Shown: positions 12,691-59,705 of the stretch, one piece after another
How the letters are laid out: each line of letters starts with the position of its first letter
Position numbering within the stretch: position 1 is the stretch's first letter
Assembly (NCBI GenBank): GCA_036971475.1
Contig: JBAIZL010000001.1
Span: forward strand, 76,537,271 to 76,601,270
Length of the DNA stretch: 64,000 nt
Direction: 5' to 3'
Source: Prosapia bicincta
Lineage: Eukaryota > Arthropoda > Insecta > Hemiptera > Cercopidae
The notes under the pieces: model-generated
Told to the model about the DNA's origin: nothing
Databases searched by the model: none
Seen by the model: the letters and a program-made list of their open reading frames with translations, nothing else
Translations under genes and position numbers: made by a program

Positions 12691-13916
12691 TTAACCTTTT
12701 GCGCTCCACTGCCGGACTCAGTCAGACATATTTTGGGACACAATTATTACATACTTTCAAATGTATTATATGTTTATATTTATAATGCTGATTGGCCTTA
12801 TTTATCATCCTGTAAATAAACAACTGGTTCCAGCAGTTGTTTTTTAGTCCTATATGTTTTTTATGGTACCTACGTTTGTAAATATATTTGGGGCTTGTAA
12901 ATATAGTGTTTAGTGCAATTTGTTTTTCTTTAAAAATAATTACATCAAAGTGAACTTTTGTCACAGTCAAACATATTTGCAGCTGACTATTATTGTAAGT
13001 ATAACATTATTTGCATTTTTATGCATGGGCATAATTTTACATTTTATAGAATAAATGGAGGGTTCAGAGCAATAACGAACCAAGTCCATTTTTTGTAATT
13101 TTTTAGTTAGTGATAGTAGGGTATGTGAAAAATCATCCTTTATTTAGTGCAATATCAAACCAAGTCCAAAGTTCCACAATTCGCCGCCAGAATGCGCTAG
13201 TTTGGTCATGCAGTGACTGATAAGCAACGAAGCTTTAAAGCAATAAAGAACCAACTCCATTAGTCCTAGAGTCTCTCACAGTTTCTTGTTTAGTTTTGCT
13301 CAGCATGGATGATGAATGAACGTGTTGCAAAAAGCACTTCCGCTCCCAAAACTGAGTACGTCGGTAGCATACTACAAAAGGAACATGTACTTGTATAATT
13401 TTGGAGTCCACTGCTTCAACGACTCTACTGCACACATGTATGTGTATGACGAAACTGAGGGTGGAAGAGGTGCAGAAAACCTCTCCAGTTGTTTGTTGAA
13501 ACATATTAAGGAATATGCCAATGGTTTTAAAAGTATAAGAATGTTTTCAGTTGTGGCGGACAAAACCGAAACATTAAAATATCTCTAAAGATGTTGAGGT
13601 ACGTAACCGACCGAAACATTACAGTTAGTTGTATTGATTTAATGTACATGGTTCCAGGTCATTCGTATCTTCTTAACGATACTGATTTTGGAATGACAGA
13701 AAGAGCAAGTCAAAAAAAGTTCCAAATCTATGTACCAAGGGACTGGGTAGATGTAATAAAATCTGCGAAACGTAAGAATCCTCGTTTCGAGGTTCATTGT
13801 ATGAAGAGGGAAGAGTTTCTAAGTACCAAAGAACTGGAAGAGAATGTAGAAAAAAGAAAAGTTGGAATTGACAATGAACCAGTTAGCTGGCTAAAAGGAG
13901 AACCTTTTACTATTTA

Positions 13917-16391
13917 CAGTACAGTCTCACTAATCCGGACTTGATGGGACCGGACCCGGTCCGGATCAACGAAAGTCCGGATTAGACGGAAAAAGCCAAA
14001 CAAATGCATACAATATGTGTTTTAGGTGGGAAAACATATTGAAATTGTAGTTTTAGTGAAATTGAGGCCTAAATATAGCTTACAGTACAGTATTTCATAG
14101 CTTATGTAGCAAAAAATCCTATAATTATAACAGAAAAGTCATGACATAAATAAATATCTAAGCACCTTTCTCGTTGAATAAAAGTATTCACATAAAGTTA
14201 TTTACACTATACTGTATAAACGCACAAAAAACTCAAACAAAAATGAAAATTAAACAAAAATAAACTTTAAGAAAAGTAGTGAAAAAAGTCCGTAATGTTC
14301 TTTTGTTTTAACGACGAATAACGTCGTTTCACAGTACGATCTCGTAGGCGTTTCAAGGTCAGTAGCTCCGCGGTTGACGTATCAGTTTGTTTCTCAAAGT
14401 AGGTTATCAACCCCTCCAGCATTGCAGTCGCCCCATCACGAGTTGGGCTGACCGGTTCGTCTGTGTAGTCTTCCTCTACCGAGCTGTCATTTTCTGCGTT
14501 TGCAGTGCACACCGCGACGATTGAGCACTTGATAACCAATGTCATTATCACTGATAATCAACCCCACTCGGAAATATTAGTGTCTTTCAATTTGGCACAA
14601 CCCTTCAATTGTTGACAAATCTGAACAAATTCAGCGTCGTCATTAGTAGGTTGACTGTCGGTTTTTTCACTTTCCTGTGGCATTTCAGGTCACAATTTTT
14701 TTCAGCTCTTTTGGACTGTAGACGGTTGAATTTCCTCCCACGATTCTGCTGCCATATAAATGACATCCTTTATAGTCACTTTTTAAAGATTTTCAATAAA
14801 TTTTGTAGCTGGATCTGCTTCTTGTTGTTCCAAAAGCGATAAAATTAACTTTTTCCTATATCGCCGTTTTATCGCTTCGATCACGCCCTGATCCATCGGC
14901 TGAATGAGAGCCGTTACGTTAGGAGGAAGAAATTTAACAAAAATGTCACCATGACGCAATTATTCTTCATTTGGGTGGCATGAGGCATTATCAATTAGTA
15001 AAACCGCTTTTCGAGGGAGTTTTTTCTCTTTTAAAAACTTTTCTGTTGTTGGAACAAAGTTTTCAAAAAACCAGTCCTTAAAAATTTGACTGTTCATCCA
15101 CGCTGATTTTTGGAACTTGTATTGGGCCGGTAGAACACTTAAATTTACATTTTTAAAAACCCTAGGCTTTGCGGATTTCCCTATCACCAAAAGTGGAAAT
15201 TTTAGATCGCCAGAAGCATTACTGCAGGGCAGCAAAGTCATACGTTCTTTCTTAACTTTATGGCCTTTTGCTACTGAATCTAATTTGGAAGCTAAAGTTT
15301 TTTTTGGGAACATTTTATAATTTAATCCAGTTTCGTCAGCGTTGAACACCTGACAAGGTTGTAAGTTTTCATCTCTGAGAAACTTGCCAAATTTGTCTTT
15401 GAATTTTTCACTTGCATCACTGTCACCTGACAAAATTTCACCACTTATTCCGAGTTGACGGATGCCGTGTCGTTCCTTCCACCGTGACAGCCATCCCACA
15501 CTGGCAGTAAAATTAGGGTCTCCTTTTAACTTTTCATTCAGTTTCAGCGCGATCGTTTGCAAATTTACACCCGATAAAGGAACACCCTGTTCCCGTTGTT
15601 GGCAAAACCAAACATACAAAGCATCATCTAGAGTTTCATATTTTGGTTTTTTTAAAGTGCTTCTGCCGCCTAAACTGTCTTTACTAACCATTTTTGCACA
15701 AAAATCTTCAATTTCCTGTCGCTTTTATTTCCAATCGGAAACAGTTTGTTTTCCCACACCTAACTCTTTTGCAATTTTAATAAGCGATTCACCTCCATCA
15801 ATACGAAACAAAGCTTGGAGTTTTTGTTCCATTGTCACTGTCACTGACTTACGTTTAGTCGCCATTTTCACTGAACACTGAACGAGACGTAAATAAAAAA
15901 CACAGATCAATATCGCACTAGAATTAAATGACAACTGAGCAGAAAAAGCATCTTGCGAGAAGCAGGAAAAGTGGCATCTGTCTGACAAAACAACTGACCT
16001 GACGCCAGACGGATAGACTGTTTATCCGTTTAGTCAGCGGTCCTTTATCTTTTGTTTATCGCAAGATGTCTCTGATGTCACGTACGTTGTAGTGTTGGGT
16101 GATCTAATTTGTATATATTTTTTCAAAGAAGTTTTTTCTACTTTAGTAGGCAAAGGAAACAAACAAGTGGTACACCTATTTCATATTTTAATGAATAAAT
16201 TATATTATTTGAGTATTAAAGTAGGAAAACCCCTTTGAAAAATAACAAATATAGACGTATAAAAATAAATATTTTTGTGGACAGCAGACTGATTGTGCAC
16301 TGTAAAATACTATAACTAAACAAAACTTTTGGGCCGTCCGGATTAGCCGGAGGTCCGGATCATCGGAGACCGGATTAGCGAGACTGTACTG
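13917..16391 (-). mobile_element. Tigger (pogo/Tc1-mariner) element, TA target duplication
   Basis: 2475 bp. TIRs CAGTACAGTCTCACTAATCC and the inverse of CAGTACAGTCTCGCTAATCC. TA is duplicated at 13915-13916 and 16392-16393. It is inserted in the coding sequence of the Sola-like transposase, so it is younger than that element. Confidence 0.93.
14267..15865 (-). pseudogene. Tigger transposase, decayed
   Basis: The family catalyses cut-and-paste transposition. Start MATKRKSVTVTMEQKLQALF at 15865 leads into a psq-type helix-turn-helix (KIAKELGVGKQTVSDWK). Next come a CENP-B-type HTH, then the DDE domain. All three catalytic aspartates are visible: FNADETGL, LLIDNASCHP and LIQPMDQGV. Stops at 15725-15727 and 14960-14962, plus further stops near 14790 and 14680, break it. 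The C-terminal acidic and Lys-rich tail ends at 14267. The few inactivating changes and intact TIRs point to a fairly recent copy. Confidence 0.9.
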
Positions 16392-16963
16392 TACTTCAAA
16401 TATTCGTTTGATGAGAAAGAACCCTTCAGAGTGTTGGATATAAAACAGAGGATGCCAGCCAAACCAAGGGAAAATGCCAAAATTAGAAAAGGAATAAACT
16501 TAAAATCCCTTCTTGAAGTTCAACAAAGTCCTCTCTACCCACATCACAGAACTGTTACAGTAGCAAAAAAACCAGATATGTCTGACATTTTGCCATTCAT
16601 CCCACCCATTCACCACCAGTACTTCAGAAACCTACCCCAAGAGATTGGTACTAGAAGTCAAAGTTTGCAAATAAACGTCGACTAATGCAAAGAAAAGTCG
16701 GAACAACAAACCAAGTCCAGCAGTTCAGTGCAATAATAAACCAACTCCACAAAAAACGTTTTGGTTAATAATTAAAATATAAATATCAATATAAATCAAA
16801 CTTAGCCTAGGTCCGTATTAAAGTTAGAATGTTTTAAACATATATAGCAAAAATTAAAAATATATACTGTTATAAATAAGTTACGATTTTTTAACTTTGA
16901 ACTCAGTTTTCTACCACTTCACATTTTTGGACTTGGTTTGTTATTACATAAAACCCTCCAAAT

Positions 16964-19869
16964 ATTACAAATAGATTTTTGTAATACTACTTGTGCATAT
17001 ATTTTTATTCAGCATTATTTTGGGCTTAAAATTACTCTATAATTCATCATAACCAAAATGCTATTTCATCAACAAAGCTAATTATAATTATTTTTCAGTG
17101 ATAAAAAAAACAAAAAAGGACATTTTATCAGGCCTACTGAATTAAAACTTCATGTTTTGAACATATAAACCTCATATTACTGTTCTTCATTTTATTCTGA
17201 ACACAGTGATATATAATAATATATATTTCTTTGAAGTCTTAATTTCTTAGTGAAGAATTAAACATTCATGTGCAAAACACATGCTAACTAATAGGATCTG
17301 GTGGAGCAGCCGGGGACCAAATAATTGGAGTCCAAAAGATTAAGAAAATTTGTCTTAGTATATTTTTCATAAATTTACTTTCATTATAATTTTAGAAAGT
17401 CATTAATTAGTTTAATAAAAACAAAATAATTTTACAATATTGCCTTGGACAATAGAATTCGTAAAAAAATTTTAAATAGATAGAGCCGGAACCTTTAATA
17501 AGCTGATGATAGGCGTCAGCCCATTCTTTCATCTAGTATAAGAATATCATTGGGCGAAGGATAGGATGGCATCAGATCGGGTCTAACCTTTGATGTCAAC
17601 TGTTTTAGCAAAGTAAAATGTTTGAATCAGGTTGGAGACATACTGAATTTTTATTAAAACCCAAATATGAAGCTAGAACAAAGTTATTTTATTGATATTT
17701 ATTACACACTAAAGAACTGATTTCAGTAAGTATTAATGCAAACTGTAAACAATTAGGTCCTTATTGCATCTAACTCAATGTGGGTACGGAAAAATTATTA
17801 CAAAAACAATTCTTAACAACTTCTAATTTTCTAAATCACAGAAACCACAATATGGAATAAGTTCAACAGTACATTTACCCAATATATACAAAAATTATAT
17901 ATACATTAATAACAAACATGAACCTCTCTCCAAACACATTATATCGAATAAAAATATAATTTCAAAAATTGCAATAAATAAATTAAGCATTAAAAAATCT
18001 ATTAAAAAACTGACTAGTGTGTACAAGACTATACTAGATTTTGTTTGTGTTTTATAAAACACAAAATTAAAAATTGTTCGTTTATTATCAGTCTTTCTGT
18101 AAATCTTGTAAAACAAAGAAGTAAAAAATATTTACTACACCTTAAAACAAACTGATCAGTTTATTTAAGCCATTGGAAACACACTTGAATCAACAACTGG
18201 CTAATTGTGCATTATAATATATTATATAAATACAATGTAGATATTTTACAGTGGTATCAAAAATATGAGTCCACACTTTTTTTTCAAATCCAAGAATAGT
18301 TAAGTTTGAAGTATGCAATTATTAATTGAAACTGTGTTATTCAAAGAGAAAATCATTTTCATTAAACCTGTTTGTATAATTTTGAATAATTGTCTAAATT
18401 TGTTCATATTAATATTTATAATAAAGCCAATTAGACACATACTTTAAACACCCTGTACACTAAATAATGAATTATATCTTTTCATAATATTAAAAGCGGT
18501 ACAATGAGTTTGTTCTCCATCATTTTTTTTCTGTTAACCAAATTATGTTCTCCAACAATCTGTTATATAGTGAGCTCAGAAACTATTTCAACTATTTTTT
18601 CATAGTTGTTTTTTCTATAAAAACACTCTGTGAAAAAATATAATAAACACATACAAACTGGGACAAACACTTTAATTAAGCACTAGAAATATATGAAAGA
18701 CAGTCACTATGATTGAAACGACTGCTTTTATTGTAAAAAAAAAAATGATTGAGCAACAAGTCCAAAGTACCATATTATTATTGTAGACAAATGCTCCAAA
18801 AATCTCTAACTTATAATTACATAAAACTAGGTTTTTACTACAAATAATTTACATACATAGTTATACAACGTTTGATTGTAAGTTTAAATACCTGTACAAA
18901 TACGAACAATTGAAGTTGATTTAATAGAAATTGTCAACTAAATATATGAGTTTAAGCAAGTTTTTAGTGTGAAATTACAAAAATATTTTTTCAAACAGTC
19001 TTTATAAACATATTTATTGGCTTTAAACACATTCATATTTTACAAACATTCAAAATTTTATAATTATATCAAGAATATGCAACAAGACACCAAGAGTTTA
19101 AACTGAATTTTTGATGATAGCACATTTAATAAAAGCTGTTAGCTTTTTCTGAAACAAACTGATACGTAAAACCTAACAATTCGATTGCCACAATAAATAC
19201 TTAAGTTGCTTTTTGAAGCGAGAAACATTTTACCTATGATACATAGGAGTTAAAACTTTTACATCTGAATTTAATACAGTTACAACTTGCTGAAGAAAAT
19301 AAACTTATTTATGGACCAAATTTTGTTGTTCATTAGATTATTTCTGTAATATAAAGATATTTAGGAACACGAGTCTTAGAATGAATTTATTGTGTTAAAC
19401 TATTCATTAACCAATTCAATAAACTGTTATATTGGCAATCAAAATGTAGGCATTCTTAGTTGAATACCATGGGTAAAGTGCGACAACACACTTATCAATG
19501 TTGAAGCAAATAACCAAACTGCAGGTATTGTAATAGTTTTAAAGGTTAACAGTTTATCTTTGATGGATACATAGCACAACAAATATCTAGGTAATTTACC
19601 TTATTTCACTTCCTTTGTGTCTTATGTCATAAAAATGAACTAATTATTTAATCAAACATAAGTAACACGTTTTTTAAATTTGTAACTGACTTGCTAAATC
19701 TGATTATGGCATATTAAATATTTAGAGTATTCAAATAAAAGTTAAATTCCTATAAATCTAACTTGTGAATGTTCGCACAGTATCAGAATGAAATGTTTTA
19801 GTTTCCCTTATAGAGTAAACTTATTGCTTAGGCACAACTATCACAATCTCATGTCTGTACTAGTTAACT
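16964..19869 (-). other. Gpat4 3' region, no gene seen
   Basis: AT-rich sequence downstream of the acyltransferase stop. Part is presumably its 3' UTR. No other coding region, repeat array or RNA gene could be supported. Confidence 0.5.
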
Positions 19870-54142
<34,273 letters not shown>

Positions 54143-54308
54143 CTAAAAGCATAAAGATGAATAAAACAAGGTTTAACAATAGTTCTCTACCAGTATTCAG
54201 GAATTACAGGTAAATTAATTAAAATATTTAAAAAAGGAAAACATATAGTAAAACCAAAGACTCGCAATAATAAAAAAATATTAAAACAGTTAACTTGTTA
54301 CATTTACT

Positions 54309-54420
54309 TTACTATTTAACTAGCAGTATAACTTTGATAATTTACATTACTATTTAACTAGCAGTATAACTTTGATAATTTACATTACTATTTAACTAGC
54401 AGTATAACTTTGATATTATG
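54309..54420. repeat. 38-bp tandem repeat, about 2.8 copies
   Basis: ACTATTTAACTAGCAGTATA begins units at 54311, 54349 and 54387. Confidence 0.92.
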
Positions 54421-54684
54421 AAATTATGGTTATTACTGTAAAAGATAAAACGGAATAAAAATTTTGAAGATGACAACAAAACATAAGATACATACAAAGT
54501 TATTTATAAAATTGTCTGTAATGAATTACTATCATAAGTGAAAATCTGTTAAACATTTATAACTGAAATAAGCATATTTGGTGGAAAAACAACAATTAGT
54601 ATTATTTATGTTCATAATTTTTAAATTTTAAATCCTGTTTTGAATTATACAACTTTACGTTTTTGTAACTGTAGTAAGTAACAA

Positions 54685-54972
54685 TGGTAACAACTAGCAC
54701 TGGAACAGTAATAACCAATAATGATTATATTATGTTACTGGACTGAAACTGAAGTTACCGGTATATAAACACATACTGTAATCAGTTTTAACAGTTCAAG
54801 GGCAACCTTTCATGAACTATAAGTAACATTGGTAACAACTAGCACTGGAACAGTAATAACCAATAATGATTATATTACGTTACTGAACTGAAACTGAAGT
54901 TACCGGTATATAAACACATACTGTAATCAGTTTTAACAGTTCAAGGGCAACCTTTCATGAACTATAAGTAAC
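54685..54972. repeat. 146-bp tandem duplication
   Basis: GGTAACAACTAGCACTGGAA starts at 54685 and 54831. The two copies differ at very few bases. Confidence 0.92.
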
Positions 54973-55595
54973 ATTCAAGACAACATCATAAGTTTTCAGT
55001 ATGTAGAATAATAAGGTTAAATGAAAGCAACTTATTTAATTTGGTTCTGCTAAAAACAAAAATATGTTCAGGTTGTAACCTTTACTAGCACTGTAATAAG
55101 GAAAAATACAAAGTATTTAATTATTTGGAGCAATATTTATACAGACTATGCAATAATGGAATGACAAATAAATTTCTGCAATTATTTTCAAATTGTAAAC
55201 GTTTGTTTGACATTTTAATATCTTAAAATGTAGCCAGAATCATTTTGTATTAGAATAAATTAAGAAAACACTCAATTTACCGTGATAATTAAAAATATGT
55301 TTATTTAAAGACTACATCTTATAGTACAATTTAAGATAACATCTCAAGCAAAAAAAATTGAAAAGGTAAAAAACCAAATAAAAAATTTAACAGCAATTGG
55401 AAAAAAATTTAAATCAAGCATGTAAATTTAAATAAGTGTATAGTTAATTATTAATAATTCAATTATTTTAGATAAGTGTTAATTTAGAAAATTTTACATA
55501 TTTTAATATATGTAAAAACTTGCTAATAGGAGCACTTACTTTTGATGCTAAATGATGACTACTTCGGGAAGCAAATATAACTTAATATTTAATGA

Positions 55596-55637
55596 ACCTT
55601 GATCTATATTTCGCTAACACAGCATCATCAGAGGGTT
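55596..55637 (-). ncRNA. Hammerhead-ribozyme-like motif 8
   Basis: AACCCU, CUGAUGA, U, GCU-GUGUU-AGC, GAA, AUAUAGAU, CA, AGGUU. Core intact; stem II is 3 bp; stem I pairs with one bulged C. Confidence 0.6.
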
Positions 55638-55984
55638 ACAAACATACTGGGATCCAAAAACCTAATAACTATTCGCAATGGGCATCACTCTCCAATTCCT
55701 CTGCCCAGCAACTGGTTTCACCAATACCAGCACTACACATACAAACAAGACTACGCCTATCATTGACCTAACATGACAGATCTAAGTTGAAAACTAATAT
55801 ATAAAACAATGTGAATACTAAATAAAATAATTAATAATTAAAACTAAAATAACTGTTAATCATATCATTAATAATAATAAATATAATATCACTAACAGTA
55901 ATCAAATATCATGTCCATACCGCTTATAAATACAGTACAACTAAAGAAAAAAGTCATGTATTTGATTGTAACAAGGAGAATAAA

Positions 55985-56190
55985 CTAGAGCCAGGAATTG
56001 GACATAACACTATTGATATCTAATTCATGGCCACTAGTCAAGATATGTTCAGCCTCGTTGGACTTATCTGCCCTCGTATATTTAATATGGTCTAGATGTT
56101 CTTTAAACCTAGTTATAGACTTTCTCCTTGTCTGACCAATATACACTTGTCTCAAGTTTTACACATAGTAGTAGATTCCAAACCTATCCG
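55985..56190 (-). pseudogene. Penelope GIY-YIG endonuclease fragment
   Basis: The minus strand reads FGIYYYV, stop, NLRQVYIGQTRRKSITRFKE and HLDHIKYTRADKSNEAEHIL, ending SNSWL-stop. VYIGQTRRK with the following RFKEHL is the family core. One stop replaces the Cys-rich turn. Confidence 0.75.
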
Positions 56191-56509
56191 ATAATAGATT
56201 TATCCTTGTCAAATATCGGTAATAATGTTGTCAAATGGTAAAGTAATTTTTATGGTTTGGATCTTTTTGGTTAGTCTTTGGTTTTTAGATTTCAGTAACC
56301 TACTGTTGATGCTAAATGTGTTAGCAAAATGTACAACAAGGTTGTTTAAATATTTGTAACCAGGGTTATTGTTTAATGATTATAGTTACGCTACTGTGCT
56401 TTGTATAGGTTTTGTCATATCCAAAATCAAAAGTGCTACTAGATCAAATATTCACATATTTTTATATAACCTGTATAATTCTAGTAGTTCAAGCTGACGA
56501 CGGGAACAA

Positions 56510-59155
56510 ATAATGTAATTTAAAAATTTATTACTAAGTGTGAAAATTTAAAACTTTTGTTGCATGAAGTCAATGAAATGTAAAGTTGAAATTTTGGTAA
56601 TTCAAAATTGATAGTATTTAGTAGTTAGTATTTTGAAATTCAAACTGTTTGATTGTAATTAGTAAATTATGCAGTATTTTCTAAAACTTTAAAAATCTGT
56701 AAATGTTGAGAAGCATTACAATGGTACAGATATCTGAAGCTTCAAAAATATATTTATTTGAGTTTCATTTTGGTTTAAAAGTTCTGGATGTTTATTAAGG
56801 GCATCTCTTCTCTAACAACAGCAATAACAAGGTTAGGTAACCTTGCTCTATTGATTATTGTGATCAAAATCAGTTGCTATTAATTGTTTATCCTTGTCTG
56901 CTTATACTGGCACTCTAGCTGAGGGGTTCCATTTTAGTTAAAATGGACAAACCTTTTACAACTTAAACAGCTTTGCTGTTAAATCAATTTTTTATAAAAT
57001 GTTTTGATCAAAATAAATTTGTGAAAATAACTTTAATCTTTTTTTTATGCATTTTGCATACTTTTTTTTATTCATTCATTTAAACATTAAGTTTATCAAA
57101 ATAAAGTTTGAAAGCCAGTAACTGAGGGATTTTAGATTAAAAATCTTCTAAAGCAAATTTCACTGAGGTGTGACAACACAATTTGTAACTGACATGTTTT
57201 TACTAAGCAAACTGGATTATTATTAAATTTTAATGTTGTTTTTATAAATACACACTTGAATTCAAGTTCAACATACCAACTAACATCATTTGACAGCAGA
57301 TTATCTGAGTGACCTTGGCTATCTTAGAGCTTATATAATTTAACAACAACTACTTGTATTTTTATTGCAACAAAATTTAAAAATACCCTTTGAATGTAAA
57401 TTTATTTCAAATTTAATTATTTAAATGCAGTAATTGGCTATGCTTGTAACAATTTTAAATATTTTTCCATGACACTGAAATGAGAATGTTTTGTGATGCA
57501 CATATTTTTCAATCATGAACTTGTGCTACTTGCTGCCCTAATATTGGAACACACAGATACATAATTTAGAGATTGCCATTTTGGATATAAAATACCCATA
57601 CATTTTCAACTGCAAATATAAAAAATTATTTATATTTTTAAAATCTTATATTTTTATTCACAGCATTGTGTCCAAGAGCACTCCCTCATAACAAAACCTT
57701 CCTCCATCTCTTATCTTCCCTAATTTTTGCTTCATATCTACACCACTGATAATTTTGCCATATTATTTGAACAGATCATTTCCTTAGTTATCTCTATATT
57801 TTATCTCATACAAGCATGATGATTCAAAGAAATCAATGTAATAAATTTGTCATAAACCCACCAATCATTTAAGTTTTTTCAAAAATTAGGAACTCAAATC
57901 AGCCCCTTAGATCGATATAAACAATGACCTTATCAATTTTATTTACCCTTTTTGATCCATTTTCTTGTTAATGCATTTTTTAAAAATAAATTTCATATCT
58001 CACTTATCCCTGTTTCCAATTATTTGTCTTCATGTCCTACTAATTTCCATGTCAAAGCGTTTATAGCTGTTTCTGTTACCTCAGCCCATTTTATTTCTCA
58101 CAGTAAATTTTGAACACTATGACAAATTAACTTACACACCTGAAGTCAATAGTACAATCTCTAATGATATTATAATTAAACAAAGACAGACAACAATATT
58201 GGTTATTTATTCACTTTTAATTTTAAAAAGTAGATGTTTGTGGGAGAAGCAATAAGACCAGTCAAGGACAGTCTAACCCACTTCCTGGACACCTTGACCT
58301 TGGAGTTGATTAAATTTGAATATTTGTTTCAAGTTTGGTGGCATTGAGAAGACAAAATAATGAGCTTGCAGTAAATTATTTTATAGGTCATAAATTTTAG
58401 TTTGAAATTATTGAAAATACATGTCTAATAAAGAAATAGATGCTTACACATCTCTCATACAGAATTTGAACAGGGCAGAATAATTCACATTCTCTAGTTA
58501 TATATACGCACACATATGTATATTCTAACTAAAATTATGGTTATATTTAAGCTTACCTAGCTTTTCGCAATGACAAATCTATTTAAATTAATAAAACATA
58601 TTTTTGTAGGTAACATGTTTATAAAACACAAAATTATTTTGACATCTGAAATATTTCAATGATTAAAAACTCAGGTTCAGTCAAATTAAACCTTATTGTA
58701 AACATTTAAAATACCAACTATATACAACAAATGGGAAATCAAAAAATCAAGTTAAATGTATGAGTAAGAGTCTCTGAATTGTTTGTTTTACCCTGTTTTC
58801 TGTTCTATACTTTTGTTTATCTCTTGTATGGTAAAGCTATCTAAAGTATATATTTTAAAATATATAATTATATTTTGTTATATCTAATTTAATTAAATCT
58901 AAAATATTATGAAACAGCCTGCAGTTGCAAAGCGTCTACAGATAATGTAGATTTACATGTTTTCAAACATGCATGTAACAGAATTACAAAAGTTATATTC
59001 TAAATAAGTTCTGTTTGATTTCAAAGCCCTCTTGTGATTTCCAACTTCTATATTTACAAACTAAAATTAAATGTCTTGAATTACTTAATACAGTAAATAC
59101 TTATACAATGATTCTTTGGGCTTAGCTTGTGAGGTTATGTTAAAACAAATAAAAG
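56510..59155. other. No gene seen
   Basis: AT-rich DNA. The missing Gpat4 N-terminal exon could lie here or beyond, but no candidate with the right phase and a hydrophobic reading was found. Confidence 0.4.
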
Positions 59156-59159
59156 ACAT

Positions 59160-59705
59160 ACACAAAACTGATTAGTCAAAAATTAATCATTTATTGACTC
59201 ATACACATTTCAATGACAAAGCCATCATCATCAGTGAGTGTTGCTACTACAAACTCTAACTTACAACTGTATACACTGTTTTAAAAAGCACAAAATCAAA
59301 TTTGTTTATTATTTTAAATAGATCATAATAAATCCTACATGGGAAAATAGGCCACCGATTGTTCCTGTAAACAAAGAATATACCAGTATACTCTATCAAA
59401 AGCAACTCAGACTCATCTGATGCAAACTACATAATATGTTACCAATTATGTTACTAATAACATGTAACCAATAATAAAACTTGTATATACATCAACCACA
59501 ACCTAGAAACTGACTACCTTAACAAAAGTACTCTATCTAAATAAATAGAGAATTATGAAATTTATAAACATACTAGATCACAAAATAAAAACAGAACACA
59601 AATTACACAATCAAACACAATACAAATTAAATATGCTATTTGACTACATTATTGAAGACCTGCTATTAAAACCAAAGTCCCTCACAACATATCCTGGTGG
59701 CAATT
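59160..59705 (-). mobile_element. Penelope-type terminal remnant
   Basis: Contains motif 9 and, further on, AACACAATACAAATTAAATA and a block ending ACAACATATCCTGG, matching the inner part of the palindrome at 4210-4300. Confidence 0.6.
59197..59239 (-). ncRNA. Hammerhead-ribozyme-like motif 9
   Basis: ACUCA, CUGAUGA, U, GAUGG-CUUUG-UCAUU, GAA, AUGUGU, A, UGAGU. Stem I is a perfect 5 bp, covarying with motif 1 (AGACA/UGUCU). Stem II uses wobble pairs. Confidence 0.7.

Larger units (their letters stand above)
13316..16685 (+). pseudogene. Broken Sola-like transposase gene
   Basis: Two exon-free pieces (13316-13916 and 16392-16685) flank the Tigger. Piece one reads LPLPKLSTSVAYYKRNMYLY, NFGVHCFND and VYDETEGGRGAENLSSCLLK, then CGGQNRNIK in a shifted frame, then MVPGHSYLLNDTDFGM. 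Such D-E-GG-GA...CGGQN...GHS-LP-D-DFG blocks are found in a large group of uncharacterised insect transposase-like proteins. A one-base deletion near 13551 turns the expected FSD into FSV and shifts the frame. After the Tigger, FKYSFDEKEPFRVLDIKQRM continues the same frame once one TA is removed. Not functional. Confidence 0.75.
13058..16959 (+). mobile_element. Sola-like DNA transposon, TSD AAAT, split by a Tigger
   Basis: TIRs start GGAGGGTT. Just inside are AATAACGAACCAAGTCCA (left) and the inverse of AATAACAAACCAAGTCCA (right). The motif AACCAA(G/C)TCCA recurs at 13151, 13249, 16710 and 16738 as subterminal repeats. AAAT occurs directly outside both ends (13054-13057, 16960-16963). A 4-bp duplication fits the Sola superfamily; this assignment is inference. 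The interior holds one broken plus-strand transposase-like gene interrupted by a 2475-bp Tigger. Confidence 0.75.
55590..56500 (-). mobile_element. Penelope-like element 3' remnant with endonuclease and ribozyme-like end
   Basis: Minus-strand fragment: a short RT-like tail, a GIY-YIG endonuclease piece, then about 350 bp of noncoding sequence ending in a hammerhead-like motif, all on one strand. This is the best-preserved order of endonuclease then terminal ribozyme in the window. Confidence 0.7.

Noticed and set aside
54309..54972. Regularly spaced repeats as a CRISPR-like array
   Set aside because: Contiguous tandem duplications without spacers, in a eukaryotic intron.
58545..58600. Donor-like GTAAGC on the minus strand as the missing Gpat4 N-terminal exon
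   Set aside because: The required frame ends in a stop just before the donor and the upstream reading is not hydrophobic.
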